Shown here: positions 37,154 through 45,689 of the stretch, one piece after another | Layout of the letters: each line of letters opens with the position of its first letter | Numbering within the stretch: the first letter of the stretch is position 1 | Assembly: GCF_000821085.1 (NCBI RefSeq) | Contig: NZ_CCXR01000001.1 | Location: 1,571,001 to 1,635,000, forward strand | Length of the DNA: 64,000 nt | Direction: 5' to 3' | DNA from: Bacillus sp. B-jedd | Lineage (GTDB): Bacteria > Bacillota > Bacilli > Bacillales > Cytobacillaceae | Notes under the pieces: model-generated | What the model was told of the DNA's origin: nothing | The model's input: the letters and a program-made list of their open reading frames with translations, nothing else | Database searches by the model: none | Position numbers and translations under genes: made by a program

Positions 37154-38761
37154 ATGGATATTCAGCAGCAATTCCTGAAGCTGCTTTTGCCTGTCTTGAG
37201 GCAACTCCGCATAAAACGGGCGCTTTTATGGATACAAACCGGAATGGCCTTGGCTGGCGGGGCGACTCTTGCCGTCCTTTTAGCAGCCAGAGTAATTGTT
37301 TTTCCATATTATCACCGGACAGCGCTTGTTTTTGTGACAATCATTCTTGGAATGGTCCTTTTGTTCATATTCAGGCGTCTGCCGGGGATAAAGGACGCCG
37401 CGGCATTATACAACAACTTCATTCCGGAAGACAGGGTCATTTCCGCCCTTTCCTTTTACAAAGAGGAAGGGGTGGTCCAAAAGCTGCAGTTGGCCGAAAC
37501 GGTAGCCCATATGAAGAAAGAGGAAACAAGGGTCCTGTACCGGAAAAATAAGTACCCATTAAACAAGTGGCTCGCTGTCGGACTCCTTCTGTTTGCTGCT
37601 GCCTTCCTTTCTGATGCATACCCGAATAAGACATTGAAGCTTGCTGAAAAACGAGAGACCGAGCTGGAGGTTTTGAAAGAAGCTAAAAGATCGGTTGCGA
37701 AGGAAGCCGGGAAGGAAAAAAATCCAGTTGCAAAACAGGCGCTTAAAGAACTGAAAAAGGAGCTTGCAAAAGTAAAAACGCCTGAAGAAGCATTAAAAAT
37801 GATTGAAAAAAAGAGAAATGAACTAGCGCTAAAGGAATTGAAGGAAGCGGAAAAAAGCAAGGAACTTGCCAAAATGTCTGATGAGCTGCGAAAAAACGGA
37901 CTTGATCAGCTGGCGGACGCCATCGAAGAAAAAGATATTGAAAAGGCTATCAGCGAGCTTGCGAAACTGAATAAGAATCGGGGCAGTTTGACAGATTCCC
38001 AGAAGCAGGCTTTGAATAAGCTTTCCGGCCAGGATTCCGAACTTTCCAAAGAACAGCTCGCAAGCCTTGGCAAGAAACTTGAGGAAGCAATGCAATCGGC
38101 TGGGAAGAGCCAGCAGCTTGCATCCGCTCAAAATTCGTTAAATGGCGAAGGGAAGTCGTTGCAGGAAATGATGGAGGCGGGGGGGCTTCCTCCAAGTAAT
38201 ATCGTGCTGGGGCCCACGCAAGGGAACAAGCAGGGGCAAAACCCACCAGGAAGCAGTGGCCAACAGCCATCCGGAAATAACACTTCTGGCTCCCAGCCAG
38301 GCAGCCAGCCGCAAAATGGGGCGGGATCGGGAACGGGCCAAGGTAATAGCCAGGGCGCTGGTAATGGAACCGGCCAGGGCAGCGGCCAGGGCAGCGGCCA
38401 GGGAACTGGCCAAGGAATGGGCCAAGGCAATGGACAGGGGACAGGCCAAGGAGGCTCCTCTGGAGGCGCGGGCCAGGGGGCGGGGCTTGGTCAGGGATCA
38501 CGTGATTTTCTGACAGTACCAGAAAAGACGGACGGAAAAACAAATCTGGAAACGGATTCAGGGAAACTGGGTGATGGCGGCCCCCGCCAGCAATTTGAAA
38601 GTGATGGTCCGGTTCTAAGGGGGTCCATCAGACCGTATGAACAAGTCTATAATGAATATGCGGCTGCTTACAGACAAAGCCTCGATCGAAGAAAGCTTCC
38701 GGGCGGGCTTGAGAATATCGTAAAAAATTACTTTTCGGATCTGGATCCTGACAAGGAGTGA
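37154..38761 (+). CDS. Membrane protein with coiled coil and long Gly/Gln-rich segment
   Basis: A 535-residue protein, not recognised by name and similar in layout to DUF4175-type proteins found beside MoxR genes. Two membrane helices near the N-terminus (about 26-46 and 55-73) and a third at about 138-156 precede a Lys/Glu-rich coiled coil (about 160-335). Residues about 353-450 are almost only G, Q, S, N, T and P, with GQG repeated many times, encoded by a 12-base repeat (GGCCAGGGCAGC) around 38370-38410. A folded C-terminal part with EQVYNEYAAAYRQ follows. The ATG at 37154 has AAGGG 9 bases upstream; a GTG two codons earlier is less likely. Confidence 0.85.
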   Translation: MDIQQQFLKLLLPVLRQLRIKRALLWIQTGMALAGGATLAVLLAARVIVFPYYHRTALVFVTIILGMVLLFIFRRLPGIKDAAALYNNFIPEDRVISALSFYKEEGVVQKLQLAETVAHMKKEETRVLYRKNKYPLNKWLAVGLLLFAAAFLSDAYPNKTLKLAEKRETELEVLKEAKRSVAKEAGKEKNPVAKQALKELKKELAKVKTPEEALKMIEKKRNELALKELKEAEKSKELAKMSDELRKNGLDQLADAIEEKDIEKAISELAKLNKNRGSLTDSQKQALNKLSGQDSELSKEQLASLGKKLEEAMQSAGKSQQLASAQNSLNGEGKSLQEMMEAGGLPPSNIVLGPTQGNKQGQNPPGSSGQQPSGNNTSGSQPGSQPQNGAGSGTGQGNSQGAGNGTGQGSGQGSGQGTGQGMGQGNGQGTGQGGSSGGAGQGAGLGQGSRDFLTVPEKTDGKTNLETDSGKLGDGGPRQQFESDGPVLRGSIRPYEQVYNEYAAAYRQSLDRRKLPGGLENIVKNYFSDLDPDKE

Positions 38762-38765
38762 TTTC

Positions 38766-39773
38766 ATGGACGCATTAAAAGAAAAAGAAACACAGTTTAG
38801 GACTGCCGCAGAACAGTTGGAAAGAGTCAGGCAGGAAATTAAAAAGTTTATCGTCGGCCAGGATGAGGTGATTGAACAGGTCCTGTGGAGTATTGTTTCA
38901 GGCGGGCATTCCCTATTGGAGGGACTTCCAGGGCTTGGAAAAACGATGCTCGTCAGGACGATTTCCGAATGCATGGATTTATCCTTCAGCCGGATTCAAT
39001 TCACTCCTGATTTAATGCCTTCGGACATAACAGGCACGATGCTCCTCCAGCCTGGTGAAGACGGCAGGCAGGAATTCACGTTCCATGAAGGGCCGATTTT
39101 TGCCAATATTGTCCTAGCCGATGAAATAAACAGGGCCACGCCCAAAACTCAAAGTGCCTTGCTGGAAGCGATGGCGGAACGGACTGTAACCGTGATGGGG
39201 AACACCCGAAAACTGACAAAGCCGTTCTTCGTCCTGGCGACCCAGAACCCTATTGATATGGAAGGCACCTATCCACTTCCAGAAGCACAAATGGACCGAT
39301 TTATTTGTAAAATCCTTGTTGGCTATCCGACCGGTAATGAATTGAAGGAAATAGCGAGAAGGACAACTGGAACGGATTTACCCGCCCTGCAGCGGATATT
39401 AACTGCTCATGAGGTTTTGAGCCTGCAGCAGCTGGCAAAAGAAATCCTTGTTTCCGAAGAAATGCTTGAAGTGGCTGTCAACATGATTACGTTATCCCAT
39501 CCCGACGCGGACGGCGCCACCGAGTCGGTCAAAACTTACATTCAATACGGCAGCGGCCCGCGTGGGCTTCAAAGTCTTTTGCAAATGGCTAAAGCAAGGG
39601 CGCTTTTTGCGGGCCGGTACCATGTATCAACTGGCGATTTAAAAAAGGCGGCACTCCCAGTGCTCCGCCACCGATTGTTAATGAATTTCGAAGGGGAAGC
39701 ACGAGGGATTTCAACTGATGAGATTATCGTGGAAATCCTTGAGGCCTCCACCCAAGGCGCTGAAATCAAATGA
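38766..39773 (+). CDS. MoxR-family AAA+ ATPase
   Basis: A 335-residue MoxR ATPase. Walker A is GLPGLGKT (about residues 56-63), Walker B is VLADEINRA (about 116-124) and sensor 1 lies in ATQNPIDMEGTYPLPE. The C-terminal lid domain is AAA_lid_2 type. MoxR proteins act as chaperones that load metals or switch VWA-domain partners; here DUF58 and two VWA genes follow. AAGGAG precedes the ATG. The stop overlaps the DUF58 gene by four bases. Confidence 0.94.
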   Translation: MDALKEKETQFRTAAEQLERVRQEIKKFIVGQDEVIEQVLWSIVSGGHSLLEGLPGLGKTMLVRTISECMDLSFSRIQFTPDLMPSDITGTMLLQPGEDGRQEFTFHEGPIFANIVLADEINRATPKTQSALLEAMAERTVTVMGNTRKLTKPFFVLATQNPIDMEGTYPLPEAQMDRFICKILVGYPTGNELKEIARRTTGTDLPALQRILTAHEVLSLQQLAKEILVSEEMLEVAVNMITLSHPDADGATESVKTYIQYGSGPRGLQSLLQMAKARALFAGRYHVSTGDLKKAALPVLRHRLLMNFEGEARGISTDEIIVEILEASTQGAEIK

Positions 39774-40639
39774 GCGCCGTGCACGGGGCCATACTTGGCC
39801 GATTGCAGCGCAGGAGGCTTTTCGTCAAAACAAGGAGGCGTGGCGTCCATAAAGGATCGAGGCGTGCGGGAAGATCTGGGACTTCCCTTGAATTTTCTGA
39901 TTTCCGGTCCTACCAGCCTGGTGACGATATAAGGCTGATCGACTGGAATATTTACGGCAGGACCCAAAAGCACTATATTAAAAGATTTTTAGATGAACAG
40001 GAAATCCATGCCGCGATACTGCTCGACGCCACGCCATCGATGCAGGCGATTGAAACGAAATGGACCAGGGCAAAGGAATTGGCTGCGGCTTTAAGTTTTA
40101 TCGCATTAAATAATGATGACCGGCTGACGTTCATTCCCGTCTCCGCTTCGGCCACCGGAAAAATCACCCGGAAAGGTGCCGTGTATGGGAAGAGCGTCTA
40201 TACTAGTATCCTTTCCGTTTCTGGTACCGGGACACCGGGTTCGTTTACGGAAAACCTTATTAAAGAAAATCTGAGACACTTGCAGGCGGCAATCCTGATT
40301 ACGGACGGTATGGAAAATATGGAGGATTTCGAGGCTCTTTTCCGGAAGCTTGCCGGATTAAGAATTGAGGTAAAACTCATTCAAGTATTGGCCCGTGAAG
40401 AGATATTTCCTGAGAAAACCGGCGACCTGATGCTGGTGGACAGTGAGACCGGGCAATCTGTAAACGTCAGCATGAATGAAAATGTCATTAAACTATACCA
40501 AAAAAGACTTGCAAGCCATAACGCGAAACTTGAAGAACTGTGCCGGAAATATGGTTTTGTCTATGTTCCTGTTACAGATAAAGATGACTTGCAAGAGTTT
40601 CTAATCCATACGTGCACGGCTAAAAAAGTGCTGGAATGA
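39770..40639 (+). CDS. DUF58 domain protein
   Basis: A 289-residue DUF58 protein. The hallmark YQPGDDIRLIDWNIYGR lies at about residues 47-63, followed by a VWA-like fold with LLDATPSMQ in place of the usual DxSxS. Unlike many DUF58 proteins it has no N-terminal membrane helices: it opens with a very basic stretch (RLQRRRLFVKTRRRG). DUF58 genes nearly always follow moxR and their products are thought to be MoxR clients. The start overlaps the moxR stop. Confidence 0.9.
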   Translation: MSAVHGAILGRLQRRRLFVKTRRRGVHKGSRRAGRSGTSLEFSDFRSYQPGDDIRLIDWNIYGRTQKHYIKRFLDEQEIHAAILLDATPSMQAIETKWTRAKELAAALSFIALNNDDRLTFIPVSASATGKITRKGAVYGKSVYTSILSVSGTGTPGSFTENLIKENLRHLQAAILITDGMENMEDFEALFRKLAGLRIEVKLIQVLAREEIFPEKTGDLMLVDSETGQSVNVSMNENVIKLYQKRLASHNAKLEELCRKYGFVYVPVTDKDDLQEFLIHTCTAKKVLE

Positions 40640-40649
40640 GGTGAACCGA

Positions 40650-42416
40650 ATGCACTTTGCCAATCCTGCCTATTTCTTTCTTGCGGGCTTGATCGCTTTT
40701 GTCATCCTCCTTTATTTTTTCCGAAAGAAATATAGGGCTGTAGTGAATCCTTCCAATCTTCTGTGGTCAGAGGTAATGAATGAGTGGCAAGCGTCCCCGT
40801 GGCTGAAGAAATTGCAGCATAACCTTATTTTTTGGCTGCAGCTGGCCGCGCTATTTCTTTTGATGTTCGCCTTGGTAAGGCCATTTTGGCAGAGTGAGGC
40901 GGTGGCGGGGGAGCATCTGATTTTTATCGTTGACCCCTCTGCGACCATGTCCGCGGAAAGTGATGGAGGGACAAGATTCAGGTTTGCAAAAAAAGATATG
41001 ATGGATTTGTCCGAGAAACTTCAAAACCAGGAAGTAACCATCATAAATGCAGGACAGAAACCTGAAATTATCTTAAACAGGGAACCTTCTAAAAAATCCG
41101 TTAAAAAAGCGGTGGGTTCCCTTGGACTGACCTTTGAACATGAGAATATTGAAGAGGCGGTAAAACTGGCTGTTTCCATGGCTGGTGGAAAAAATACTGC
41201 CATACATATTTTTTCTGATATAGCATCCAAGGAAGAAATACAGCGTCTTGCCGGGAAGCATTTCATCCGGGTCCACAACAATGGTGAGGAGATTGAAAAT
41301 ATCGCCCTGCTTTCGTTTGGCGCCACAAGGTCGGGTAAAGACATTTCAGCGGCGGCGGTAGTCGAAAACCAGGGAAAGAAAACAAGGACAGAAGTATTCC
41401 AGGTTAAAAGTGAAGGGGAAGTACTATTTGAAAAAGATGTTTCAATAGAGCCTGGGTCACAAGTAATTGTAGATGTGCCAGCCTTGCCGGAACAGAGATA
41501 CTACATTGCCGAGGTGCTGGCTGAGGATGGATATCAGGCTGATAACGTCGCAGCTGCCATTCTTGCTCCTGCCGACCCGCCGGTTTATGCGATTGGAGAT
41601 GTGAATCCTTTTTTGCCGAAAGGATTCAAATCGATAGGGATTGAGAGCTTTCAACTGAATGATAACTACAATTCAATCGGCGATGGAATTCTTTTAATTG
41701 AAGGAATAGCGCCAGAAGGTCTGCCGAAACTCCCGGTGATGATGGTGAGCAAGGACACAGCGAAAAAGATCAAGCTCACGGAGCAGATGGAAATCCACCC
41801 ATCACCATTGCTGGAATTTACCGAGTTTGAAAAAACGTATATACAGACCATTGCTGAACCATTTAGTGGCGATTTGGAGACGGTAGCGGAAAGCGGAGGG
41901 CATCCATTGATTCAGGCTGGATTCCTTAAAGGGCAGCCCGCCATTGCCGTTAATTTTGCGATTGAAAATTCCGATTGGCCCCTTCAGCCAGGGTTTCCCA
42001 TTTTTTTATACAATAGTTACAACTGGCTGACCCAGCAATCGGGCTTTCTCGGCTACTTTCAGCCGGGCGAGGAAAAATGGCTGAATTTGGGCTCATCAGG
42101 CGGGACAGTGGAGATATTCGATGCCAATGGAAAGAGCCTCGGGGATTTCAACCCTGATAAGGAAAATTTCAAAGCCCCGTTCGCTCCGGGCATTTATCAG
42201 GCATCGGCGGGTGACCGGATCAATTATTTCTCTGTCCTGCTCGATGACCGTGAAAAAACCCCTGCTTATTCGGAATCATTTGTTATAAATAAAGGCTCCA
42301 TTAAAGGAGAAAAGGGTGTCAGGGAAAATGAGGCCCTTTGGCTCCTGGCAGGCATTCTTGCCCTGTCGGTATTATTGTTGGAATGGGAGGTGTACAGGCG
42401 TGGGCTTGGACGTTAA
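40650..42416 (+). CDS. BatA-like membrane protein with degenerate VWA domain
   Basis: A 588-residue protein with the N-terminal BatA domain: FANPAYFF, membrane helix 1 (about 6-25), a Trp-rich link and helix 2 (about 58-78). A VWA domain starts near 89; its metal site reads DPSATMS, so the second serine of DxSxS is a threonine. A C-terminal helix (about 562-581) ends just before a short basic tail. Most of the protein should face outward. ATG at 40650 with GAGGTG 7 bases upstream; a GTG at 40641 lies within that site. Function is inferred only from its MoxR neighbours. Confidence 0.87.
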   Translation: MHFANPAYFFLAGLIAFVILLYFFRKKYRAVVNPSNLLWSEVMNEWQASPWLKKLQHNLIFWLQLAALFLLMFALVRPFWQSEAVAGEHLIFIVDPSATMSAESDGGTRFRFAKKDMMDLSEKLQNQEVTIINAGQKPEIILNREPSKKSVKKAVGSLGLTFEHENIEEAVKLAVSMAGGKNTAIHIFSDIASKEEIQRLAGKHFIRVHNNGEEIENIALLSFGATRSGKDISAAAVVENQGKKTRTEVFQVKSEGEVLFEKDVSIEPGSQVIVDVPALPEQRYYIAEVLAEDGYQADNVAAAILAPADPPVYAIGDVNPFLPKGFKSIGIESFQLNDNYNSIGDGILLIEGIAPEGLPKLPVMMVSKDTAKKIKLTEQMEIHPSPLLEFTEFEKTYIQTIAEPFSGDLETVAESGGHPLIQAGFLKGQPAIAVNFAIENSDWPLQPGFPIFLYNSYNWLTQQSGFLGYFQPGEEKWLNLGSSGGTVEIFDANGKSLGDFNPDKENFKAPFAPGIYQASAGDRINYFSVLLDDREKTPAYSESFVINKGSIKGEKGVRENEALWLLAGILALSVLLLEWEVYRRGLGR

Positions 42417-45219
42417 ATACCCATTAATGTTTGCCTTTATCCTCCCTGCGGCCTTCCTGATGGTTTTATATTTCAAGAAGGCAGTCACATTGGAGAAGAA
42501 AGTAATTGGTCTGATTAGGAGCGCGGTCTATCTGCTCATCATTCTCGCCTTGACCGTTCCCCAGATTGTGCTTCCGGTTAAGAAGGAAACGGTTATTTTC
42601 CTTGCGGACCGGTCTAAAAGCGTGGAGAAGTCAGAAGAAGAGATATTGGACTGGATCAGCGAGGCTGTTAAAGGAAAAAAGACTGAAACACAATATGCGG
42701 TCGCTTCTTTTGCGAATGGGACCCAAACTGAATCATCCCTGTCAGGTAGTGGCGCTGTTCCGGGACAATTCACCGGCCAGCTTGACAAATCCGAAACAAA
42801 TATCAGCTCCGGCCTCCAGTTTGCGTCTTCGCTCATCCCAGGCGGGAAAGCCGGCAGGATTGTCCTGCTGACGGACGGCAATAATACGGCAGGAGACGCT
42901 CTTGCAGCGGCGCGACTATTGAAAAACAGGAATTTGGAAATCGATTATGTTCCCCTTAAGCATAAAAGTTTAAAGGATGCAGCTGTCACTTCCCTGGATG
43001 TTCCACCGGCTTTATATGTGGGGGAGGAGACAACGGTTTCCGTTAAGGTTTCCAGCAACACGGCCATAACAGCAACTATACGGCTCTCGGTCAACGACAA
43101 AGATATCCTCCGCCAACAAGTAAATATCAATGAAGGAGACAATCTTTTTTCATTCACACATAAGGCGGCTGAACCGGGACTTGCTGTTTACAAGGCGGAA
43201 TTGATCAATTCCTCGGATGCCCATATTGAAAACAATTCACTCCACGCGGTGACATCTGTTAAAGGCACGCCAAGGGTATTGGTTGTCGAAGGAACACCGG
43301 GCGGAGCGCTTCCGGCTGTTTTAAAGGGTTCCGGGCTTGAAGTCGATGCGATTGTACCTGAAAAACTCCCGACCGCCCTTGGGGGCTATCTCCAGTATGA
43401 ATCGATTGTTTTTGACAATGTATCCGGCCATAGAGTGGCTGAAGGCCAAATGAAACTGATTGAAAAGGCGGTCCGGGAATTTGGAACAGGCTTTGTGATG
43501 TCAGGCGGGGAGGACAGCTTCGGACTGGGCGGGTATTTTAAGACGCCAATTGAAAAACTTCTTCCCGTTGATATGGATATAAAGGGCAAAAAGGAAATTC
43601 CCTCTCTTGGTCTTGTGATTGTCATTGACCGTTCAGGGAGTATGAGCGGGAATAAACTCACGCTTGCAAAAGAAGCCGCCGCCCGTTCGGCTGAATTGCT
43701 CCGGGAGGAAGATACGCTCGGCTTCATCGCGTTCGATGACCGTCCCTGGACGATCGTTGAAACGGCTCCGCTGAAAAATAAAAAGGAAGCGATTAAAAAA
43801 ATCCGTTCTGTTTCAGTCGGTGGAGGGACCAATATCTATCCCGCGCTTGAAAAAGCATACGAAGAACTCCGCGAGCTGAAGTTGCAGCGGAAGCATATCA
43901 TCCTATTGACTGATGGACAGTCGGCCGCTGGCGGCGATTACGATAAACTGATTAGTGACGGGAAAGAAAAAAATATTACTCTATCAACCTTGGCACTCGG
44001 CAGCGACGCTGACCGTGTGTTGCTCGAAAGTCTCGCGCAAATGGGTAATGGGCGGTTTTACGATGTCGCGGATGCTTCGGTCATACCGAGCGTCCTTTCG
44101 AGGGAAACGGTCATGACAACAAGGACATATATTGAAGACAACCCGTTTTATCCTGAAATAGGGCCGTTTCCTGAATGGGCTTCCCGGTTTTCAAAAGGCG
44201 TCCCGCAAATGAATGCGTATATTGCGGTAACTCCGAAAGATCGGGCCAGGGTTCCAATTTCAAGTGAGAAAGAAGATCCCGTTCTGGCCCAGTGGCAGTA
44301 TGGACTTGGATCCACACTTGCTTTTACCTCTGACGTGTCTGGTAAATGGTCAGGGGATTGGGCGAGATGGGAGGGCTGGCCAGGATTTCTCAACCAGGTC
44401 GTGACAGCGTCACTTCCACAATTTGATAGTGAGCCGTTTACGGTCAGTGTGGGAAAAGAAGATGGAAATACAGTCGTTTCCTTGACGAGCAGCAATAAAG
44501 AACCGCTGCCCATCGAAGCTGCGGTATTATCGCAAAAAGGTGAGCAGATTGATGCCAATACGAAGCTTGTCTCACCTGGTAAGTATCAACTCGTTTATCC
44601 GGGAAAACCGGGAATGTACTACTTATCCTTAAGGCAGACACAGAAAAATGGGGAAGTGAAAGTTTATCGGACAGGTTTTTCCGTTCCGTATTCAGAAGAA
44701 TTTTTGCTAAAGGGGACGAATAAAAGCTTTCTTAAGGAATTAGTTTCGATAACCGGGGGAAAGGAGCTTGCCAAGCCAAAGGATGCTTTTCGTCCTTTGC
44801 AAAATAAGCCGCAGGAAAAACAGCCGATCAGCGAGTATTTATTGCTTGCGGCCTTTCTTCTTCTCGTGTTTGAAATTTTCCTTAGGAGGCTTGGGCTGGC
44901 AGTGTTGGGACGTTTCTTGCCGAAGCGGAAACCGGTGGCAGACGATTCCATGCCAATAGGCGGCGAAGCCGTTTTGGGGCGTCTTTCAGGTGCGAAAGAA
45001 AGAGCGGCGAGAAATCGGAACGCTAAGCCGGAAGAACCTGCAGCCGCACAAAAACCCGACCCGCCACAGGAAAGAATTGAGCCGGTATCGACGGCGCCTG
45101 CGAAAAAACGAAAGAACGATTCCAAAGAACAATCAAGCCCTGCTTCCAAGGGGGCGACCCCGGAAGAAAAGCAGGAGCGGATGAAACGGCTGCTTGAAGC
45201 AAAGAAGAGAAGGACTTAG
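42400..45219 (+). CDS. Double-VWA membrane protein with amidotransferase-like domain
   Basis: A 939-residue protein. Helices 1 and 2 (about 7-25 and 39-59) are followed by a first VWA domain with DRSKS (about 70-74). A beta-rich stretch, then a class I amidotransferase-like domain without a visible catalytic triad (about 290-400, PRVLVVEGTPGG, GFVMSGGEDSFGLGG), then a second VWA domain with a complete DRSGS site (about 410-414). A C-terminal helix (about 809-830) leads to a charged inside tail of 100 residues rich in Ala, Lys, Pro and Glu. The GTG at 42400 has GGAGGTG 7 bases upstream and overlaps the previous gene by 17 bases; open frame further upstream is out-of-frame shadow. Confidence 0.87.
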   Translation: MGLDVKYPLMFAFILPAAFLMVLYFKKAVTLEKKVIGLIRSAVYLLIILALTVPQIVLPVKKETVIFLADRSKSVEKSEEEILDWISEAVKGKKTETQYAVASFANGTQTESSLSGSGAVPGQFTGQLDKSETNISSGLQFASSLIPGGKAGRIVLLTDGNNTAGDALAAARLLKNRNLEIDYVPLKHKSLKDAAVTSLDVPPALYVGEETTVSVKVSSNTAITATIRLSVNDKDILRQQVNINEGDNLFSFTHKAAEPGLAVYKAELINSSDAHIENNSLHAVTSVKGTPRVLVVEGTPGGALPAVLKGSGLEVDAIVPEKLPTALGGYLQYESIVFDNVSGHRVAEGQMKLIEKAVREFGTGFVMSGGEDSFGLGGYFKTPIEKLLPVDMDIKGKKEIPSLGLVIVIDRSGSMSGNKLTLAKEAAARSAELLREEDTLGFIAFDDRPWTIVETAPLKNKKEAIKKIRSVSVGGGTNIYPALEKAYEELRELKLQRKHIILLTDGQSAAGGDYDKLISDGKEKNITLSTLALGSDADRVLLESLAQMGNGRFYDVADASVIPSVLSRETVMTTRTYIEDNPFYPEIGPFPEWASRFSKGVPQMNAYIAVTPKDRARVPISSEKEDPVLAQWQYGLGSTLAFTSDVSGKWSGDWARWEGWPGFLNQVVTASLPQFDSEPFTVSVGKEDGNTVVSLTSSNKEPLPIEAAVLSQKGEQIDANTKLVSPGKYQLVYPGKPGMYYLSLRQTQKNGEVKVYRTGFSVPYSEEFLLKGTNKSFLKELVSITGGKELAKPKDAFRPLQNKPQEKQPISEYLLLAAFLLLVFEIFLRRLGLAVLGRFLPKRKPVADDSMPIGGEAVLGRLSGAKERAARNRNAKPEEPAAAQKPDPPQERIEPVSTAPAKKRKNDSKEQSSPASKGATPEEKQERMKRLLEAKKRRT

Positions 45220-45222
45220 CTC

Positions 45223-45250
45223 AAAAACACCGCGCTGTTGCGGTGTTTTT
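45223..45250 (+). terminator. Terminator after the ABC-MoxR-VWA cluster
   Basis: AAAAACACCGC (45223-45233), loop GCTGTT, GCGGTGTTTTT (45240-45250). It starts four bases after the last stop codon. Confidence 0.88.
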
Positions 45251-45276
45251 GCGTTTGTGCTCTATCCGGAACGACC

Positions 45277-45305
45277 TTGACACGGGTCCGCCTTAACGGT
45301 AAACT
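45277..45305 (+). promoter_or_regulatory. Promoter of ylxM-ffh
   Basis: A perfect TTGACA (45277-45282) and TAAACT (45300-45305) with a 17-base spacer, 40 bases before the ylxM start. It gives ylxM-ffh a source of transcription independent of ftsY. Confidence 0.7.
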
Positions 45306-45345
45306 AACGATGTAAAGGTTTTTCACTTAACAAGGAGGGGATAGC

Positions 45346-45678
45346 ATGCTTGAGAAAACAACGAGAATGAATTATCTTTATGATTTCTACCATTCTTTGT
45401 TGACGGAAAAACAGCAAAGCTATATGTCTCTCTACTACCTGGATGATTATTCGCTCGGGGAAATTGCCGAAGAGTATGATGTCAGCCGACAGGCGGTTTA
45501 TGATAATATTAAACGTACTGAAGCAATGCTTGAGGAATATGAAGAAAAACTGCTGCTATTGCAGAAGTTCCAGGAGCGTATTGCCTTATTGGGCAAAATG
45601 AAAGAGTTGATCCATTCCGATCCACCCCCTAAGCAGGCTCTGCTGGAGGCAGTGGCCGAGCTTGAAAAACTAGATTAG
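45346..45678 (+). CDS. ylxM: Putative DNA-binding protein YlxM (UPF0122), SRP-associated
   Basis: A 110-residue YlxM. Its sigma-70 region 4-like HTH reads [20 protein letters not shown] then [20 protein letters not shown]. In streptococci YlxM interacts with the signal recognition particle and the ftsY-ylxM-ffh order is conserved. AAGGAGGGG precedes the ATG. ffh follows after 11 bases. Confidence 0.94.
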   Translation: MLEKTTRMNYLYDFYHSLLTEKQQSYMSLYYLDDYSLGEIAEEYDVSRQAVYDNIKRTEAMLEEYEEKLLLLQKFQERIALLGKMKELIHSDPPPKQALLEAVAELEKLD

Positions 45679-45689
45679 GAGGCGGCATT

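Noticed and set aside
38128..38543. Several Pro/Trp- or Ala-rich open frames on the minus strand
   Set aside because: They result from the GGC/CAG-rich repeat coding for the Gly/Gln segment on the + strand.
42316..42399. Longer N-terminus of the double-VWA protein
   Set aside because: The extra residues (Cys/Trp-rich) lie in the shadow of the preceding gene. The GTG at 42400 has a good ribosome site and leads straight into the first membrane helix.
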